Assembly (NCBI RefSeq): GCF_947179515.1
Contig: NC_067474.1
Span: 90,449,324 to 90,513,323, forward strand
Reading direction: 5' to 3'
Length of the DNA: 64,000 nucleotides
Source: Apodemus sylvaticus
Lineage: Eukaryota > Chordata > Mammalia > Rodentia > Muridae
Shown piece after piece: positions 23,559 through 34,665 of the stretch (position 1 is the stretch's first letter; every line of letters begins with the position of its first letter). The notes below the pieces were generated by a model. That model was given only the letters and a program-made list of their open reading frames with translations, was not told where the DNA came from and searched no databases. The translations under genes were made by a program, and so were the position numbers.

Positions 23559-25730
23559 CTGGATATCCGAACAAACCAGAAAAGCAAGACTCTGATTTAA
23601 AATCACATCTCATGATGACGATAGGGGACTTTAAGAAGAATATAAATACTGAAACTAAGAGAAAAGAAACTGGGGAAGACCCTTGAGGATATGGGCACAG
23701 GGCAAAAGTTCCTGAACAGAACACCAATAGCTTACGCTCTATGATCAAGAATACACAAATGGGACCTCATAAAATTACAAAGTTTCTGTAAGGCAAAGGA
23801 CACTGTCAAAAGGACAAAATGTCAATCAACAGATTGGGAAAGGCTCTTCACCAACCCTAAATCCGACAGAACGCTAATAGCTAATATATACAAAGAACTC
23901 AAGAAGGTAGATCTCAGAGAACCAAATAACCCTATTATAAAGTGGGGTACAGAGATAAAGAATTTTCATGTGAAGAACTTTGGATGGCTGAGAAGCACCT
24001 TAAGAAATGTTCAACATCATTAATCATTAGGGAAATGCAAATCAAAACAACCCTGAGATTTCACCTCATACAAGTCAGAATGGCTAAGGTTAAAAACTCA
24101 GGAGACAGTAGGTGTTGGCGAGGATGTGGAGAAAGAGGAGCACTCCTCCACTGCTGGTGGGATTGCAAGATGGTACAACCACTTTGGAAATCAGTCTGGC
24201 GGTTCCTCAGAAATCTGGGCATGACACTTCCTGAGGAACCTGCTATACCACTCCTGGGCATATACCCAGAGGATTCCCTGGCATGCAATAAAAACACATG
24301 CACCACTATGCTCATAGCAGCCCTATTTGTAATAGCCAGAAGCTGGAAAGAACCCAGGTGTCCCTAAACAGAGGAACAGATACAAAAAAATGTGGTATAT
24401 TTACACAATGGAGTACTATTCAGCCATTAGAAACAACAAATTCATGAAATTCTTAGACAAATGGATCGAGCTGGAGAACATTATACCAAGTGATGCAACC
24501 AAGTCTCAAAAGATCAATCATGGTATGCACTCACTGATAAGTGGATATTAGCCTAAAATCTTGGAATACCCAAGACATAATCCACATATTAAATGATGTC
24601 CAAGAAGAACGGAGGGGTGGCCCTTGGTTCTGGAAAGACTCAGTGCAGCAGTATAGGGGAATACCAGAACAGGGAAGTAGGAAGGGGTGGATGGGGAAAT
24701 AGGGGGAGGGAAGAGGGCCTGTGGGACTTTTGGGGATTGGAGAGCCAGAAAAGGGGAAATCATTTGAAATGTAAATAAAACATATTGAATAAATAAATAC
24801 ATAAGTACATAAATAACTTCCTTAAAGAAATACAGGAGAACAGAGGTAAACAGGTAGAATCACTTAAGGAGGAAACACAAATGTCCCTTAAAGAATTACA
24901 GGTAAAAAACAACCAAATACGTGAAAGAATTGAACAAAACCACCCAGGATCTAAAAATGGAAATAGAAACAATAAACAAATCATAAAGCACACAACCCTG
25001 GGGACAGAAAACCTAGGAAAGAGATCAGGGGTCATAGACACAAGCATCACCAACAGAATACAAGAGATAGAAGAGAGAATCTCAGGTGCAGAAGATACTA
25101 TAGAAAACATTGACACAACTGTAAAGGAAAATGCAAAATGCAAAAAGCCCATAACCCAAAAACAACAGGAAATCAAAAACACGATGAGAAAACCAAACCT
25201 AAGGATAATAGGTATAGAAGAGAGAAAGATTACCAAATTAAAGGACCAGTAAATATCTTTAAATTATAGAAAAAAAACTTCCCTAACCTAAAGAAAGAGA
25301 TGCCCATGAACATAAAAGAAGCCTACAGATGTCCCAATAGATTGGACCAGAAAAACATTCCTTTTGTCATATAGTAATCAAAACACCATGTTCACTAAAC
25401 AAATAAAAAATATCAAAAGCAGTAAGGGAAAAAGGTCAAGTAACATATAAAGGCAGACCTATGAGAATTACACCAGACTTCTCACCAGAGACTATGAAAG
25501 CCTGAAGATCCTGTGTAGATGTTGTACAGATCCAAAGAGAACACAAATGTCAGTCCAGGCTACTATACCCAGCAAAACTCTCAATTACCATAGATGGAGA
25601 AAACAAGACATTCCATGGCGAAACCAAATTTACACAATATATTTCTAGAATCCTAGCCCTACAAAGGATAATAGATGGAATATACCAACACAAGGAGGGA
25701 AACTACACCCTACATAAAGCAAGAAAGTAA
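23559..25730 (+). pseudogene. L1-A ORF1 (RNA-binding chaperone protein), broken
   Basis: L1 ORF1 encodes the trimeric nucleic-acid chaperone that coats L1 RNA. Here no ATG is found at the expected start (CTGGATATCC near 23559). The N-terminal segment is cut by a nested L1 (23649-24808). After the break the coiled-coil part (QEIEERISGAEDTIENID at about 25059-25112) and the start of the RNA-recognition region (RPNLRIIGIEE-type, with K for R, near 25187-25222) are readable, but the frame stops near 25252. The C-terminal domain continues out of frame to the natural TAA at 25728-25730. Confidence 0.88.
23649..24808 (+). mobile_element. Nested L1 no. 1 inside L1-A ORF1
   Basis: A 5'-truncated L1 starting in ORF2 (CTGAAACTAAGAG...), ending at the ORF2 stop 24549-24551 and a 3' UTR with A-rich tail. 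Its C-terminal frame (23942-24367) is open across the Cys-rich segment CWRGCGERGALLHCWWDC (24112-24165). ATAAATA flanks it at 23642-23648 and 24809-24815, and ORF1 sequence continues on either side. By eye it is nearly identical to the L1 at the window start. Confidence 0.93.
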
Positions 25731-26322
25731 TCTTTCAACAAACCCAAATGAAGATAGCCACACAAACATAATTGCACATCTAACACCAAAGATAACAGGA
25801 AGTAACAATCATTATTTCTTAATATCTCTTAACATCAATGGACTCAATTCCCCAATAACAAACCATAGTTTAATAGACTGGTTATGTAAACAGGACCCAG
25901 CATTTTGTTGCATACAGGAAATACACCTCAGTGACAACGATAGACACTACCTCAGAGAAAAAGGCTAGAAAAAAATTTTCCAAGCAAATAATCCCGAGAA
26001 ATAAGCTTGATTACAATATTGAATAAAATCAGCTTTCAACTAAAATTAATCAAAAAAGATAAGGAAAGACACTTAATACTTATCAAAGGAAAAATACACC
26101 AAGAACTCTCAATCCTAACATATATGTTCCAAATGCAAGAACAACCACATTCATAAAAGAAATCTTATAAAATGGCCATTTTTACTATATTAATCCTGCT
26201 AATCCATGAGCATGGATGATTTTTCCATCTTTTGAGGTCTTTGATTTCCTTCTGCAGAGACCTGAAGTTCTTGTCATATAGATATTCCACTTGTTTGGTC
26301 AGAGTCACACCAAGATACGTTA

Positions 26323-26514
26323 TTTTTTTGTTGTTGTTTTTGTTTTTCTGTTTTTGTTTTTGTTTTTTTGAGACATGGTTTCTCTATATAGTTCTGGCTG
26401 TCCTGGAACTCACTCTGTAGACCAGGCTGGCCTCGAACTCAGAAATCCGCCTGCCTCTGCCTCCCAGAGTGCTGGGATTACAGGCATGCGCCACCACTGC
26501 CTGGCTAAATTTTA
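26323..26514 (-). mobile_element. B1 SINE inside the inverted part of nested L1 no. 2
   Basis: The minus-strand B1 body runs from about 26506 down to 26369, followed by a T/TTG-rich tail on the plus strand (26321-26368). CAAGATACGTTA (26311-26322) and CAAGATACTTTA (26515-26526) form an 11/12 target duplication. This is the innermost layer of the nest. Confidence 0.95.
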
Positions 26515-26915
26515 CAAGATACTTTATATTGTTTGTTGCTATTGTGAAGGGTGTCATTTCCCTAATTTCTTTCTCAGCCTGCTTATCCTTTGAGTATAGG
26601 AAGGCTACTGATTTTCTTGAGTTGATTTTACAACCAGTCACTCTGTAGGAGTTCTCTGGTGGAGTTATTTTGGATCACTTAAGTAGACTTCAAATCATCT
26701 GCGAATAGTGATAGTATGATGTCTTCCTTTCCAATTTGTATCCCTTTGACCTCCTTATGTTGTCTAACTGCTCTAGCTATAACTTCACGGACTATATTGA
26801 AAAGATATGGAGAGAGAGGCAGGTTTATCTTTTCCCTGATTTTAGTGGCATTGCTTCAAATTTCTCTCCATTTAGTTTGATGTTGGCTACCAGTTTGCTG
26901 TATATTTCTTTTACT

Positions 26916-28280
26916 AATGCAATCCCCATCAAAAATCCCAACTCCATTCTTTACAGAGTTAGAAAGAGCAATTCTCAAATTCATCTGGAATAACAAAAAA
27001 CACAGGATAGCTAAAACTATTCTCAAGAGTAAAAGAATTTATGGGGGAATCAGTATCCCAGACATCAAGCAGTACTACAGAGCAATAGTGTTAATAACTG
27101 CATGGTATTTGTACAGTGACAGGCAGGTAGATCAATAGAATATAATTGAAGACCCAGAAATGAACTCACAAACCTATGGTCACATGATCTTTGACAAAGG
27201 AGCTAAAACCATCCAATGAAAAAAGATAGCCTTTTAAACAAATGTTGCTGGTTAAACTGGAGGTCAGCATGCAGAAGAATGCAAATTGATCCATTCTTAT
27301 CTCCTTGTACTAAGCTCAAGTTCAAGTGGATCAAGGACCTCCACATAAAACCAGACACATAGAAATAAACAGAAAAGGAACTGGGGAAGACTCTTGAGGA
27401 CATGGGCATAAGGGAAAAGTTCCTGAACAGAACACCAATAGCTTATGCTCTAAGATCAAGAACTGACAAATTGGACTTCATAAAATTACAAAGTTTCTGT
27501 AAGGCAAAGGACACTGTCAATTGGACAAAATGGCAACCAACAAATTGGGAAAATATCTTCACCAACCCTACATCCTACAGAGAGCTAATATCCAATCCAT
27601 ACAAAGAACTCAAGATGTCAGACTCCAGAGAGCCAAATAACCCTATTAAAAAATGGGATACAGAGCTAAACAAGGAATTTTCACCTGAAGAATGTCAAAT
27701 GGCTGGGAAGCATCTTAAGAAATGTTCAACATCATTAGTCATTAGGGAAATGCAAATCAAAACAACCATGAGATTTCATCTCACACCAGTCAGAATGGCT
27801 AAGATTAAAAAGTTTGAAGACAGCAGGTGTTGGCTAGTATGTGGAGAAAGAGAAACACTTCTCCACTGCTGGTGGGATTGCAAGCTGGTACAACCACTCT
27901 GTAAATCAGTCTGGTAGTTCCTCAGAAAACTGGGCATGACATTTCCGGAGGACCCTGTATTACCACTCCTGGACATATACTCAGAGGATTTCCCAGCATG
28001 TAATAATGACACATGCTCTGCTATGTTCATAGCAGCCTTATTATATAACAGCCAGAATCTGGAAAGAACCCAGATGTCCCTCAATGGAAGAATGGATACA
28101 AAAAATATGGTATATTTACACAATGGAATACTACTCATCAATTAAAAACAATGAATTCATGAAATTCTTAGACAAATGGTTGGAACTGGAAAATATCATC
28201 CTAAGTGAGGTAACCCAAATCACAAAAGAACACACATGGAATGAAATCACTGATAAGTGGATATTAGCCCAGAAGCTCTG
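26916..28280 (+). pseudogene. Nested L1 no. 2 ORF2 C-terminal half
   Basis: Sense ORF2 after the polymerase core. An open run of 171 codons (27402-27917) covers RTPIAYALRSRTDKLDFIKL and the Cys-rich CWLVCGERETLLHCWWDC. It stops at a TAG at 27915-27917, where the sequence should read WRFLR. Further stops follow. The natural end is the SGY-TAG near 28269. Confidence 0.88.
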
Positions 28281-29536
28281 AATACCCAAAACACAATTAA
28301 CATATCAAATGATTCCAGAGAAGAAGGAAGGAGAGGGCCCTGGTACTCAAAGGCTTGATGCAGCAATGTAGGCAATTACCAAGACAGAGTAATGGGAGGG
28401 GATTATTCAGGGAATGGGCACAGGGAAGAGGGTTTATGGGACTTATGGGGAGGGGGCAACCGGGAAAGGGAAAATCATTTGGAATATAAACAAAGAATGT
28501 AGAAAATAAGATTAAAAAAAAGAAAGAAAGAAATCTTACTAAAGCGCAAAGCACACATTGGATCTTACACAATACTAGGGGGAGACTTCAACATAGCACT
28601 CTCATCAACAGACAGATCATGTAAACAGAAACTAAACAGAAACACCGTGAAACTAAAGGAAGTTCTGAATCAAATGGATTTGACAGATGTATAAAAAATG
28701 TTATACTAAAACAATAGAATATACTTTCTTCTCAGAACCTCATGGTACCTTCCCCAAAACTGACCATGCAATTGGTAACTAAACAAGCCTCAATAGACAC
28801 AAGAAGACAGAAGTAATTCAATGCATCCTATCAGATCAGCACAGACAAAGGTTGGCCTTCTATAACAACAAAAACAATAGAAACCCCACATAAACCTGGA
28901 AGCTGAACAATGTTCTACTCAATGATAACTTGGTGAAGGAAGAAAAAGAAAAAAATTGTCTTTTTAGAATTTAAAGAAAATGAAGGCACAACAATATCAA
29001 AATTTATGGGACACAATAAAAGGAGTGCTAAGAGGAAAGCCCATAGCTCTGACAGCCTGCAAAAAGAACTAGGAGAGAGCATACACCAGCAACTTAACAT
29101 TGAATCTCAAAGCTCTAGAGCCAAAGAAGCAAATACACCTAAGAGGAATAGATAGCAGGAAATAATCAAACTCAGGGCTGAAATCAAGTAGAAACAAATA
29201 GATCTATAATAAGAATCAACAAAACCAGGAGCTGGTTCTTTGAGAAAATCAGCAAGATAGATAAACCATTACCAAGATTAATGAGAGGACAGAGACAGTA
29301 TCCAAATTAACAAAATCAGAAATGAAAAGGGAGATATAACAACAGAAACTGAGGAAATTAAAAAAAAAACAGATCTTGCTATAAAAGCCTATACTCAACA
29401 AAACTAGAAAAGTTTTTAGACAAAATGGCCAATTTTCTAGACAGATGCCAGGTAACAAAGTTAAATCAGGATCAGATAAACTATCTAAACACTCCCATAA
29501 CCCAAAAAGTAATAGAAGCAGTTATTAAAAGTCTCC

Positions 29537-30092
29537 TGCGATGTTAGCCTCAGACTATGTCTGTTAACTGGCTTTGTCTATTAGAACTCTCTGGTGTCCC
29601 TTGGCCAAGATGGAGGCATGCATACCCTGCTAGTGCCAGGACAGTCAGAAGCCAGGTATCCCTCAATGGAGGAATGGATACAAAAAACGTGGTATATATA
29701 CACAATGGAGTACTATTCAGCCATTAGAAACAATGAATTCATGAAATTCTTAGACAAATGGATGGAGGTGGAGAACATCATACAAAGTGAGGTAACCCAG
29801 TCTCAAAAGATCAATCATGGTATGCACCCACTAATAAGTGGATATTAGCCTAGAAAATTTGTATACCAAAAACATAATCCACACATCAAATGATGTTCAA
29901 GAAGAATGGAGGAGTGACCCTTGGTTCTGGAAAGACTCAGTGTAGCAGTATAGGACAATGCCAGATCAGGGAAGTAAGAAGGGGTAGATGGGGAACAGTG
30001 GGAAGGAAGAGGGTTTATGGGACTTTCAGAGAGTGGGAAGCCAGAAAAGGGGAAATCATTTGAAATGTAAATAAAAAATATATCAAATAAAA
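29537..30092 (+). mobile_element. Nested L1 no. 3 with unidentified 5' segment
   Basis: From about 29652 this is L1 ORF2 end (CCTCAATGGAGGAATGGATA onward) and 3' UTR with tail near 30092. AAAAGTCTCC (29527-29536) and AAAATGTCCCC (about 30093-30103) are an imperfect target duplication, and L1-A ORF2 continues after it. The first 115 bases (29537-29651) are not L1 ORF2 and are not recognised, as if a second RNA had been joined at the 5' end. Confidence 0.88.
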
Positions 30093-30142
30093 AAAATGTC
30101 CCCCAACCAAAAAAAAAAAAAAGAAAAGAAAAAGAAAAAAAA
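30093..30142 (+). repeat. Expanded A-rich tract in L1-A ORF2
   Basis: A short A run normally present at this ORF2 site (CCAACCAAAAAAAGCCC type) has grown to about 35 nt with G interruptions. Confidence 0.75.
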
Positions 30143-32532
30143 AATGCCCAGGACCAGATGGGTTCATTGCAGAATTCTATCAGACCTTCAAATACCGATT
30201 CTCTACAGACTATTTCATAAAATAGAAACAGAAGAAACACTACCCAGTTCATTACATAAAGCACAGTTATGCTGAAACCAAAACCACACAAAGATCCAAC
30301 AAAGAAAGAGAACCTTTATGAATATTGATGCAAAAATACCCAATAAAATTCTAGCAAACCAAATACAAGAATAAATCAAAATGATCATTCTTCACGATCA
30401 AGTGGGCTTCATCCCAATGATGTACTGCATGGATAGTTCAATATATGGTAATCCACCAACATAATCCACTACATAAACAAACTCAAAGAAAAAAAACCAC
30501 ATGATCATTTAATTTGATACTGAAAAAGCTTTTGAAAAAAATCAACATTCCTTCATGTTAAAAATCTTCAAAAGATCAGGAATTCAAGGCCCATAACTAA
30601 ATATAGTAAAAGCAATATATAGCAATTCAGTAGTTAACATCAAACTAAAGGGAGAGAAACTTGAAGTAATACAATAAAATCAGGGACCAGACAAGGCTGT
30701 CCACTCTTTCAACTATTTATTCAATATAGTATTTGAAGTTCTAGCTAGAGCAATTAGGCAATAAAAGGAGGTTAAAGGGATACAAATTGGAAAAGAAGAA
30801 GTCAAAAGACCACTATTTGTAGATGATATGATAGTATGTTTAAGTGACCCCCAAAATTCCAACACAAAACTTCTAAACCCTATAAATCTGATAAACAACT
30901 TCAGCAAAGTAGCTGGATATAAAATTAAGTCAAACAAATCAATATCCTTCCTCTAATCAAAGATACATGGACTGAGAAAGAAATTAGGGAAATGATACCT
31001 TTGTGACAATAGTCACAAACAATATAAAATATCTTGATGTAACTCTAACAAAACAAGTGAAAGATGTGTAAGACAAGACCTTCAAATCTCTGAAGAAAGA
31101 AATCAAAGAAGACCTCAAAAGATGGAAAGATCTCCCACACTCATGGATTGAATAAAAAAAAAAGGACATTTTGTCAAAAGCAAACTATAGATTCAATGCA
31201 ATCATCATGAAAATTCCAACTCAATACTTCATAGTAATACTTTTAATAGAGTTAAAAACAGAAATTCTCAAATTCATCCTGAATAACAAAAATCCCAGGA
31301 CAGTGAAAAGTATTCTCAACAATAAAAGAAACATAAGTGGAATCACCATTCCTGGCTTCAAGCTATACTGCAGAGCAATAGTGATAAAAACTGCATGGTA
31401 CTGGTATAGTGACAGGCAGGTAGATTAATGGAATAAAATCAAAGACCCAGAAACTAACCCTCAAACCTCTGGTTACTTGATATTTGGCAAAGGAGCTAAA
31501 ACCATCCAGTGGAAATAAGCATTTTCAACAAATGGTGCTGGTTCAACTGGTGGTCAGCATGTAGAAGAATGCAAATCAGTTCGTTCTGATCTCCTTGTCC
31601 AAAGCTCAAGTCCAAGTGGATCAAGGACCTCCACATAAAATCAGCTACTCTAAAACTAATAGAGAAAGTGAGGAAGAGCCTTGAACATATGGGCACAGAG
31701 GAAAATTTCCTTGTTAGAACACCAATGGCTTATGCTCTATGCAATAAATGGGACTTCATAAAATTTCAAAGATTCTGTAAGACACTGTCAGTGGGACAAA
31801 ATTGCAACCAATAGATTGGGAAAAGATCTTTACCAATCATACATCTGATAGAGGGTAAATATCCAATATATACAAAGAACTCAAGAATTTAGACTTCAAA
31901 GAACCAAATAACCCTATTAATAAATGGGGAACAGAGCTAAACAGAATTCTCAACTAAGAAAAATCTAATGGCCAAGAAGCACCTAAAGAAATGTTCAGTA
32001 TCTATAGTCATCAAGGAAATACAAATCAAAATGACCCTTAGATTCCACCTCACACCAGTTAGAATGTCTAAGATCAAAAACTCAGGTTACAGCAGAAGCT
32101 GGTAAGGATGTGGAGAAAGAGGAACTCTCCTCCGTTGCTGAAGGGATTGCAAGCTGGTACAAGCATTCTGGAAATCAGTCTGGTGGTTCCTCAGATAATT
32201 AGACATAGTACTACCTGAGTACCCAGCTATTCCACTCCTGGGAATATACCCAGTAGTGCTCCAAATGTAATAAGGACACATACTCCATTATGCTTACAGC
32301 AACCTTATTTATAATAGGGAGAAGCTGGAAAGAACCCAGATGTACCTCAACTGAGGAATGGATACAGAAAATGTGGGACATTTACACAAGGGATTACTAC
32401 TCATCTATTAAAAACAATGACTTCATTAAATTCTTAGGTGAGTGGATAGAACTTGACAGTATCATCCTGAGTGAGCTAACCCAATCACAAAAGAACACAC
32501 ATGAAATGCAATCACTGATAAGTGGATATTAG

Positions 32533-33515
32533 CCCAAAAGTTCGGAATATACAAGATACATTTCACAGACCATATCAAATTCTAGAAGAATTTGGGAAAT
32601 TCTTCAGTGCTTCTTAGAAGAGGAAACAAAATTCTCACAGGAGCTAATATGGAGACAAGGATGTCAGAGACTGTAGGAAAGGCCATCCGGAGACTGTTCT
32701 ACCTGGGGATCCATCCCACACGCAGTTAACAAACCGGGACGCTTTTGTGGATGCCAAAAAGTGCTTGCCAACAGTAGCCTGATATTGATGCTTCTTGAGA
32801 GCCTCTGGCATAGCCTGATAAATACAGAGGTGGATGTTCTGAGTCCCCAATGGAGGAGCTGTAGAAGGGACAGAAGGAGCTGATGAAGTTTGTAGTCCCA
32901 TGGTGGGAGAAGCAGTGTCAATGTGCCAGACCCTCCCAGAGCTCCCACATAATGGACTACCAATTAAAGAGTACACATGTCTAGGCTAATATCCACTTAT
33001 CAGTGAATGCATACCATGACTGATCTTTTGAGACTGGGTTGCCTCACTTAGTATGGAATACCCAAGACATAATCCACATATTAAATGATGTCCAAGAAAA
33101 ACGTAGGAGCTGCCCCTGGTTCTGGAAAGACTCGGTGTAGCAGTATAGGAGAATACTGGGAAAGGGGAACTGGGAAGGGTTGGATGGGGGAATAGGGGCA
33201 GGGAAGAGGACTTATGGGACTTTCGGGGAGTGGGGAGACAGAAAAGGGGAAATCACTTGAAATGTAAATAAAAAATATATAGAATAAAAAAAGAAAATAA
33301 AACAAAGAGTACACATGGAAGGACCCATGTCTAAGGCCACATATGTGGCAGAGGATGGCCTTGTTGGACATCGGTGGAAGGAGTGGCCCTTGGGTCTGAG
33401 GGGGTTCGATGCTCCAGTGTAGGGTATTGCCTGCTGGGAAGGTGGGAGTGGGTAGGAATTTGGGGAACACCCTTATAGAGGCAGGGGTGGGGAGATGGGA
33501 GAGTGGGACAGAATC
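32533..33515 (+). other. L1-A 3' UTR
   Basis: Sequence after the ORF2 stop includes the CTGGGGATCCATCCCACACG segment (about 32703), CAATGGAGGAGCTGTAGAAGG (about 32850) and AAAGAGTACACATG (32966-32979, duplicated by nested L1 no. 4). The distal part with GGCCTTGTTGGACATCGG and a G-rich tract stops at about 33515 without poly-A. Confidence 0.85.
32980..33303 (+). mobile_element. Nested L1 no. 4, tiny, with inverted 5' end
   Basis: An exact 14-bp target duplication AAAGAGTACACATG flanks it (32966-32979 and 33304-33317). Bases 32980 to about 33054 are antisense L1 around the ORF2 stop. From about 33056 the element is sense 3' UTR (GAATACCCAAGACATAATCC onward) with an A-rich tail. The two halves are separated by only about 5 nt of missing L1 sequence. 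Confidence 0.95.
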
Positions 33516-33599
33516 CACCTAATCTGGACCAACACATCATGAGTGGAGTCTCCAAATCTTGTGAACATACAAGACAACTATGGGCAAGGGTCCTTCCCA

Positions 33600-34665
33600 T
33601 CCACATCATAATGAGAACATGTAGAGAAAAGAATAGTTCATAAATATTTCCAAAGGTATTAATCATCCCCAGCAAGTAGGAAAATACAAATACCAGCTGT
33701 GAGATTTCTTTTTATCACATGCCAGCCAGAATAGCTAAAATCAAGAAAACAACTAACAAATGTGGGTTTTGGAAAACATGTTCTTACTGAAGGAAGTTCA
33801 TCACTAGAGACAGGTCTGAGATTATGTAGCTTCACTCCAGTCCAGGATTTTTTTTTTTTTTTTTGATCTCCTATTTTCCTGCTCATGATACCACTTCTTT
33901 CATTTCCTGCAGTTTATCCATGATTTAATAGTGTTTTACTGTCTCAAACTTTAATCCTCCTAAAATGATTCACAAAAAGGGAAGAAAGAAGGAGGGAACG
34001 AAGAAAGTGAGTGAGGTAGGATGAAAGAAGTGAGATAGGAAGGGAGGGAATGAATAAAGGGAAAAAGAAAACAAACAACTTAAAAACATTGGCATGGGTG
34101 TTGAAAATGGGAACACTCTTTCACTCATGGTGGAACTGTACACTTGTATAGCCATGCCATTCCTTGGCTTATGCCAAATAACTCAAGAGCCTCCTTCATA
34201 AACACTTCTTCGTCAGCCATTTTCATAACTGTTCTTGTCAAAACAGCTAGGAAATGGAAATACACTAAATGATCTCCAGCAAATGACTAGATAATAAAAA
34301 GTGTAATGTACATATACAATGCAATCCTATTCATTGGTAAAGAGAAATGAAAGTTGAAGACAAATGGATGTAACTTGAAAACAAAGAAAGCTAGACTCAG
34401 AAAAACAAACGAATTAAGCTCTGTCATCTGTGGTTTCCAGCTCATATCTTTATATGTGAATATATAATGTGGATTATTTGCAAACACCAGGAAATGGAAA
34501 TAGAGCTGTGGTAAAGAGTTCTAGAGAGGAGAATAACAGCATACAAAACATCTGTGGGGAAAATGGTAGGTTGCTTTAACTGGGTAGGAATGGGGATGTT
34601 AACACAGAAGAAAAGGAAATAACAGACCCGAGGATGTTTGAAAAAGCCATAAGAAATCATCTCAT
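33600..34665 (+). mobile_element. Old L1 ORF2 C-terminal part, probable right half of the outer host
   Basis: Diverged L1: AAATACAAATACCAGCTGTGAG, CCAGCCAGAATAGCTAAAAT (33720-33740), and after an interruption (about 33846-34080) GGGAACACTCTTTCACTCATGG, CAGCTAGGAAATGGAAATAC and AAATGGATGTAACTTG. The sequence follows on, in L1 order, from the old fragment that ends at about 23061. 33516-33599 is not recognised. Confidence 0.7.
33846..34080 (-). other. Poly-T-headed insert in old L1, with purine-rich tract
   Basis: A run of about 18 T (33847-33864) is followed by about 100 bp of unique sequence, then a GA-rich tract at 33976-34072. On the minus strand this looks like a short sequence ending in poly-A, as a small retrocopy would. 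No AATAAA lies just before the A run and no target duplication is evident. Confidence 0.4.

Larger units (their letters stand above)
26168..28526 (+). mobile_element. Nested L1 no. 2, with inverted 5' part, in L1-A ORF2
   Basis: The target duplication AAAGAAATCTTA is exact at 26156-26167 and 28527-28538 (12 bp). The first part (26168 to about 26915) is antisense ORF2 polymerase sequence. From about 26916 the orientation flips to sense and continues AATGCAATCCCCATCAAA to the ORF2 end and 3' UTR, with tail to 28526. The two segments meet in L1 coordinates with roughly 25 nt lost, the hallmark of twin-primed reverse transcription. A B1 lies in the inverted part. Confidence 0.95.
25792..32532 (+). 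pseudogene. L1-A ORF2 (endonuclease/reverse transcriptase), broken
   Basis: The start codon is ATA (25792-25794), followed in frame by TGSNNHYFLISLNINGLNSP and the endonuclease motif region FCCIQEIHL (about 25900-25926). Stops follow from about 25966. After nested L1 no. 2 the endonuclease part resumes at 28539. After nested L1 no. 3 the polymerase part resumes near 30140. The catalytic block reads FVDD at 30816-30827 instead of FADD. The end is at TAG 32530-32532. Many stops make it inactive. Confidence 0.9.
23062..33515 (+). mobile_element. L1-A: near-full-length L1 split by four younger L1 insertions
   Basis: Pieces in order on the plus strand are: 5' UTR (23062-about 23558), ORF1 start (to 23648), ORF1 rest (24809-25730), ORF2 start (25792-26167), ORF2 (28527-29536), ORF2 (30093-32532), 3' UTR (32533-32979), and 3' UTR (33304-33515). 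Removing the four insertions and their duplicated target copies leaves about 6.0 kb, the size of a mouse L1 lacking much of its promoter. The pieces rejoin in the right order at each break. The last 100 or so bases and the poly-A tail are missing. Stops and frameshifts are spread through both ORFs. Confidence 0.9.

Noticed and set aside
24760..25236. 158-codon minus-strand open frame
   Set aside because: Antisense of the L1-A ORF1 coiled-coil region; Phe/Ser/Leu-rich shadow frame.
32644..32976. 110-codon minus-strand open frame with Pro/Ser/Leu-rich reading
   Set aside because: It lies wholly in the L1-A 3' UTR, which is G+C-richer and gives long chance frames on both strands.
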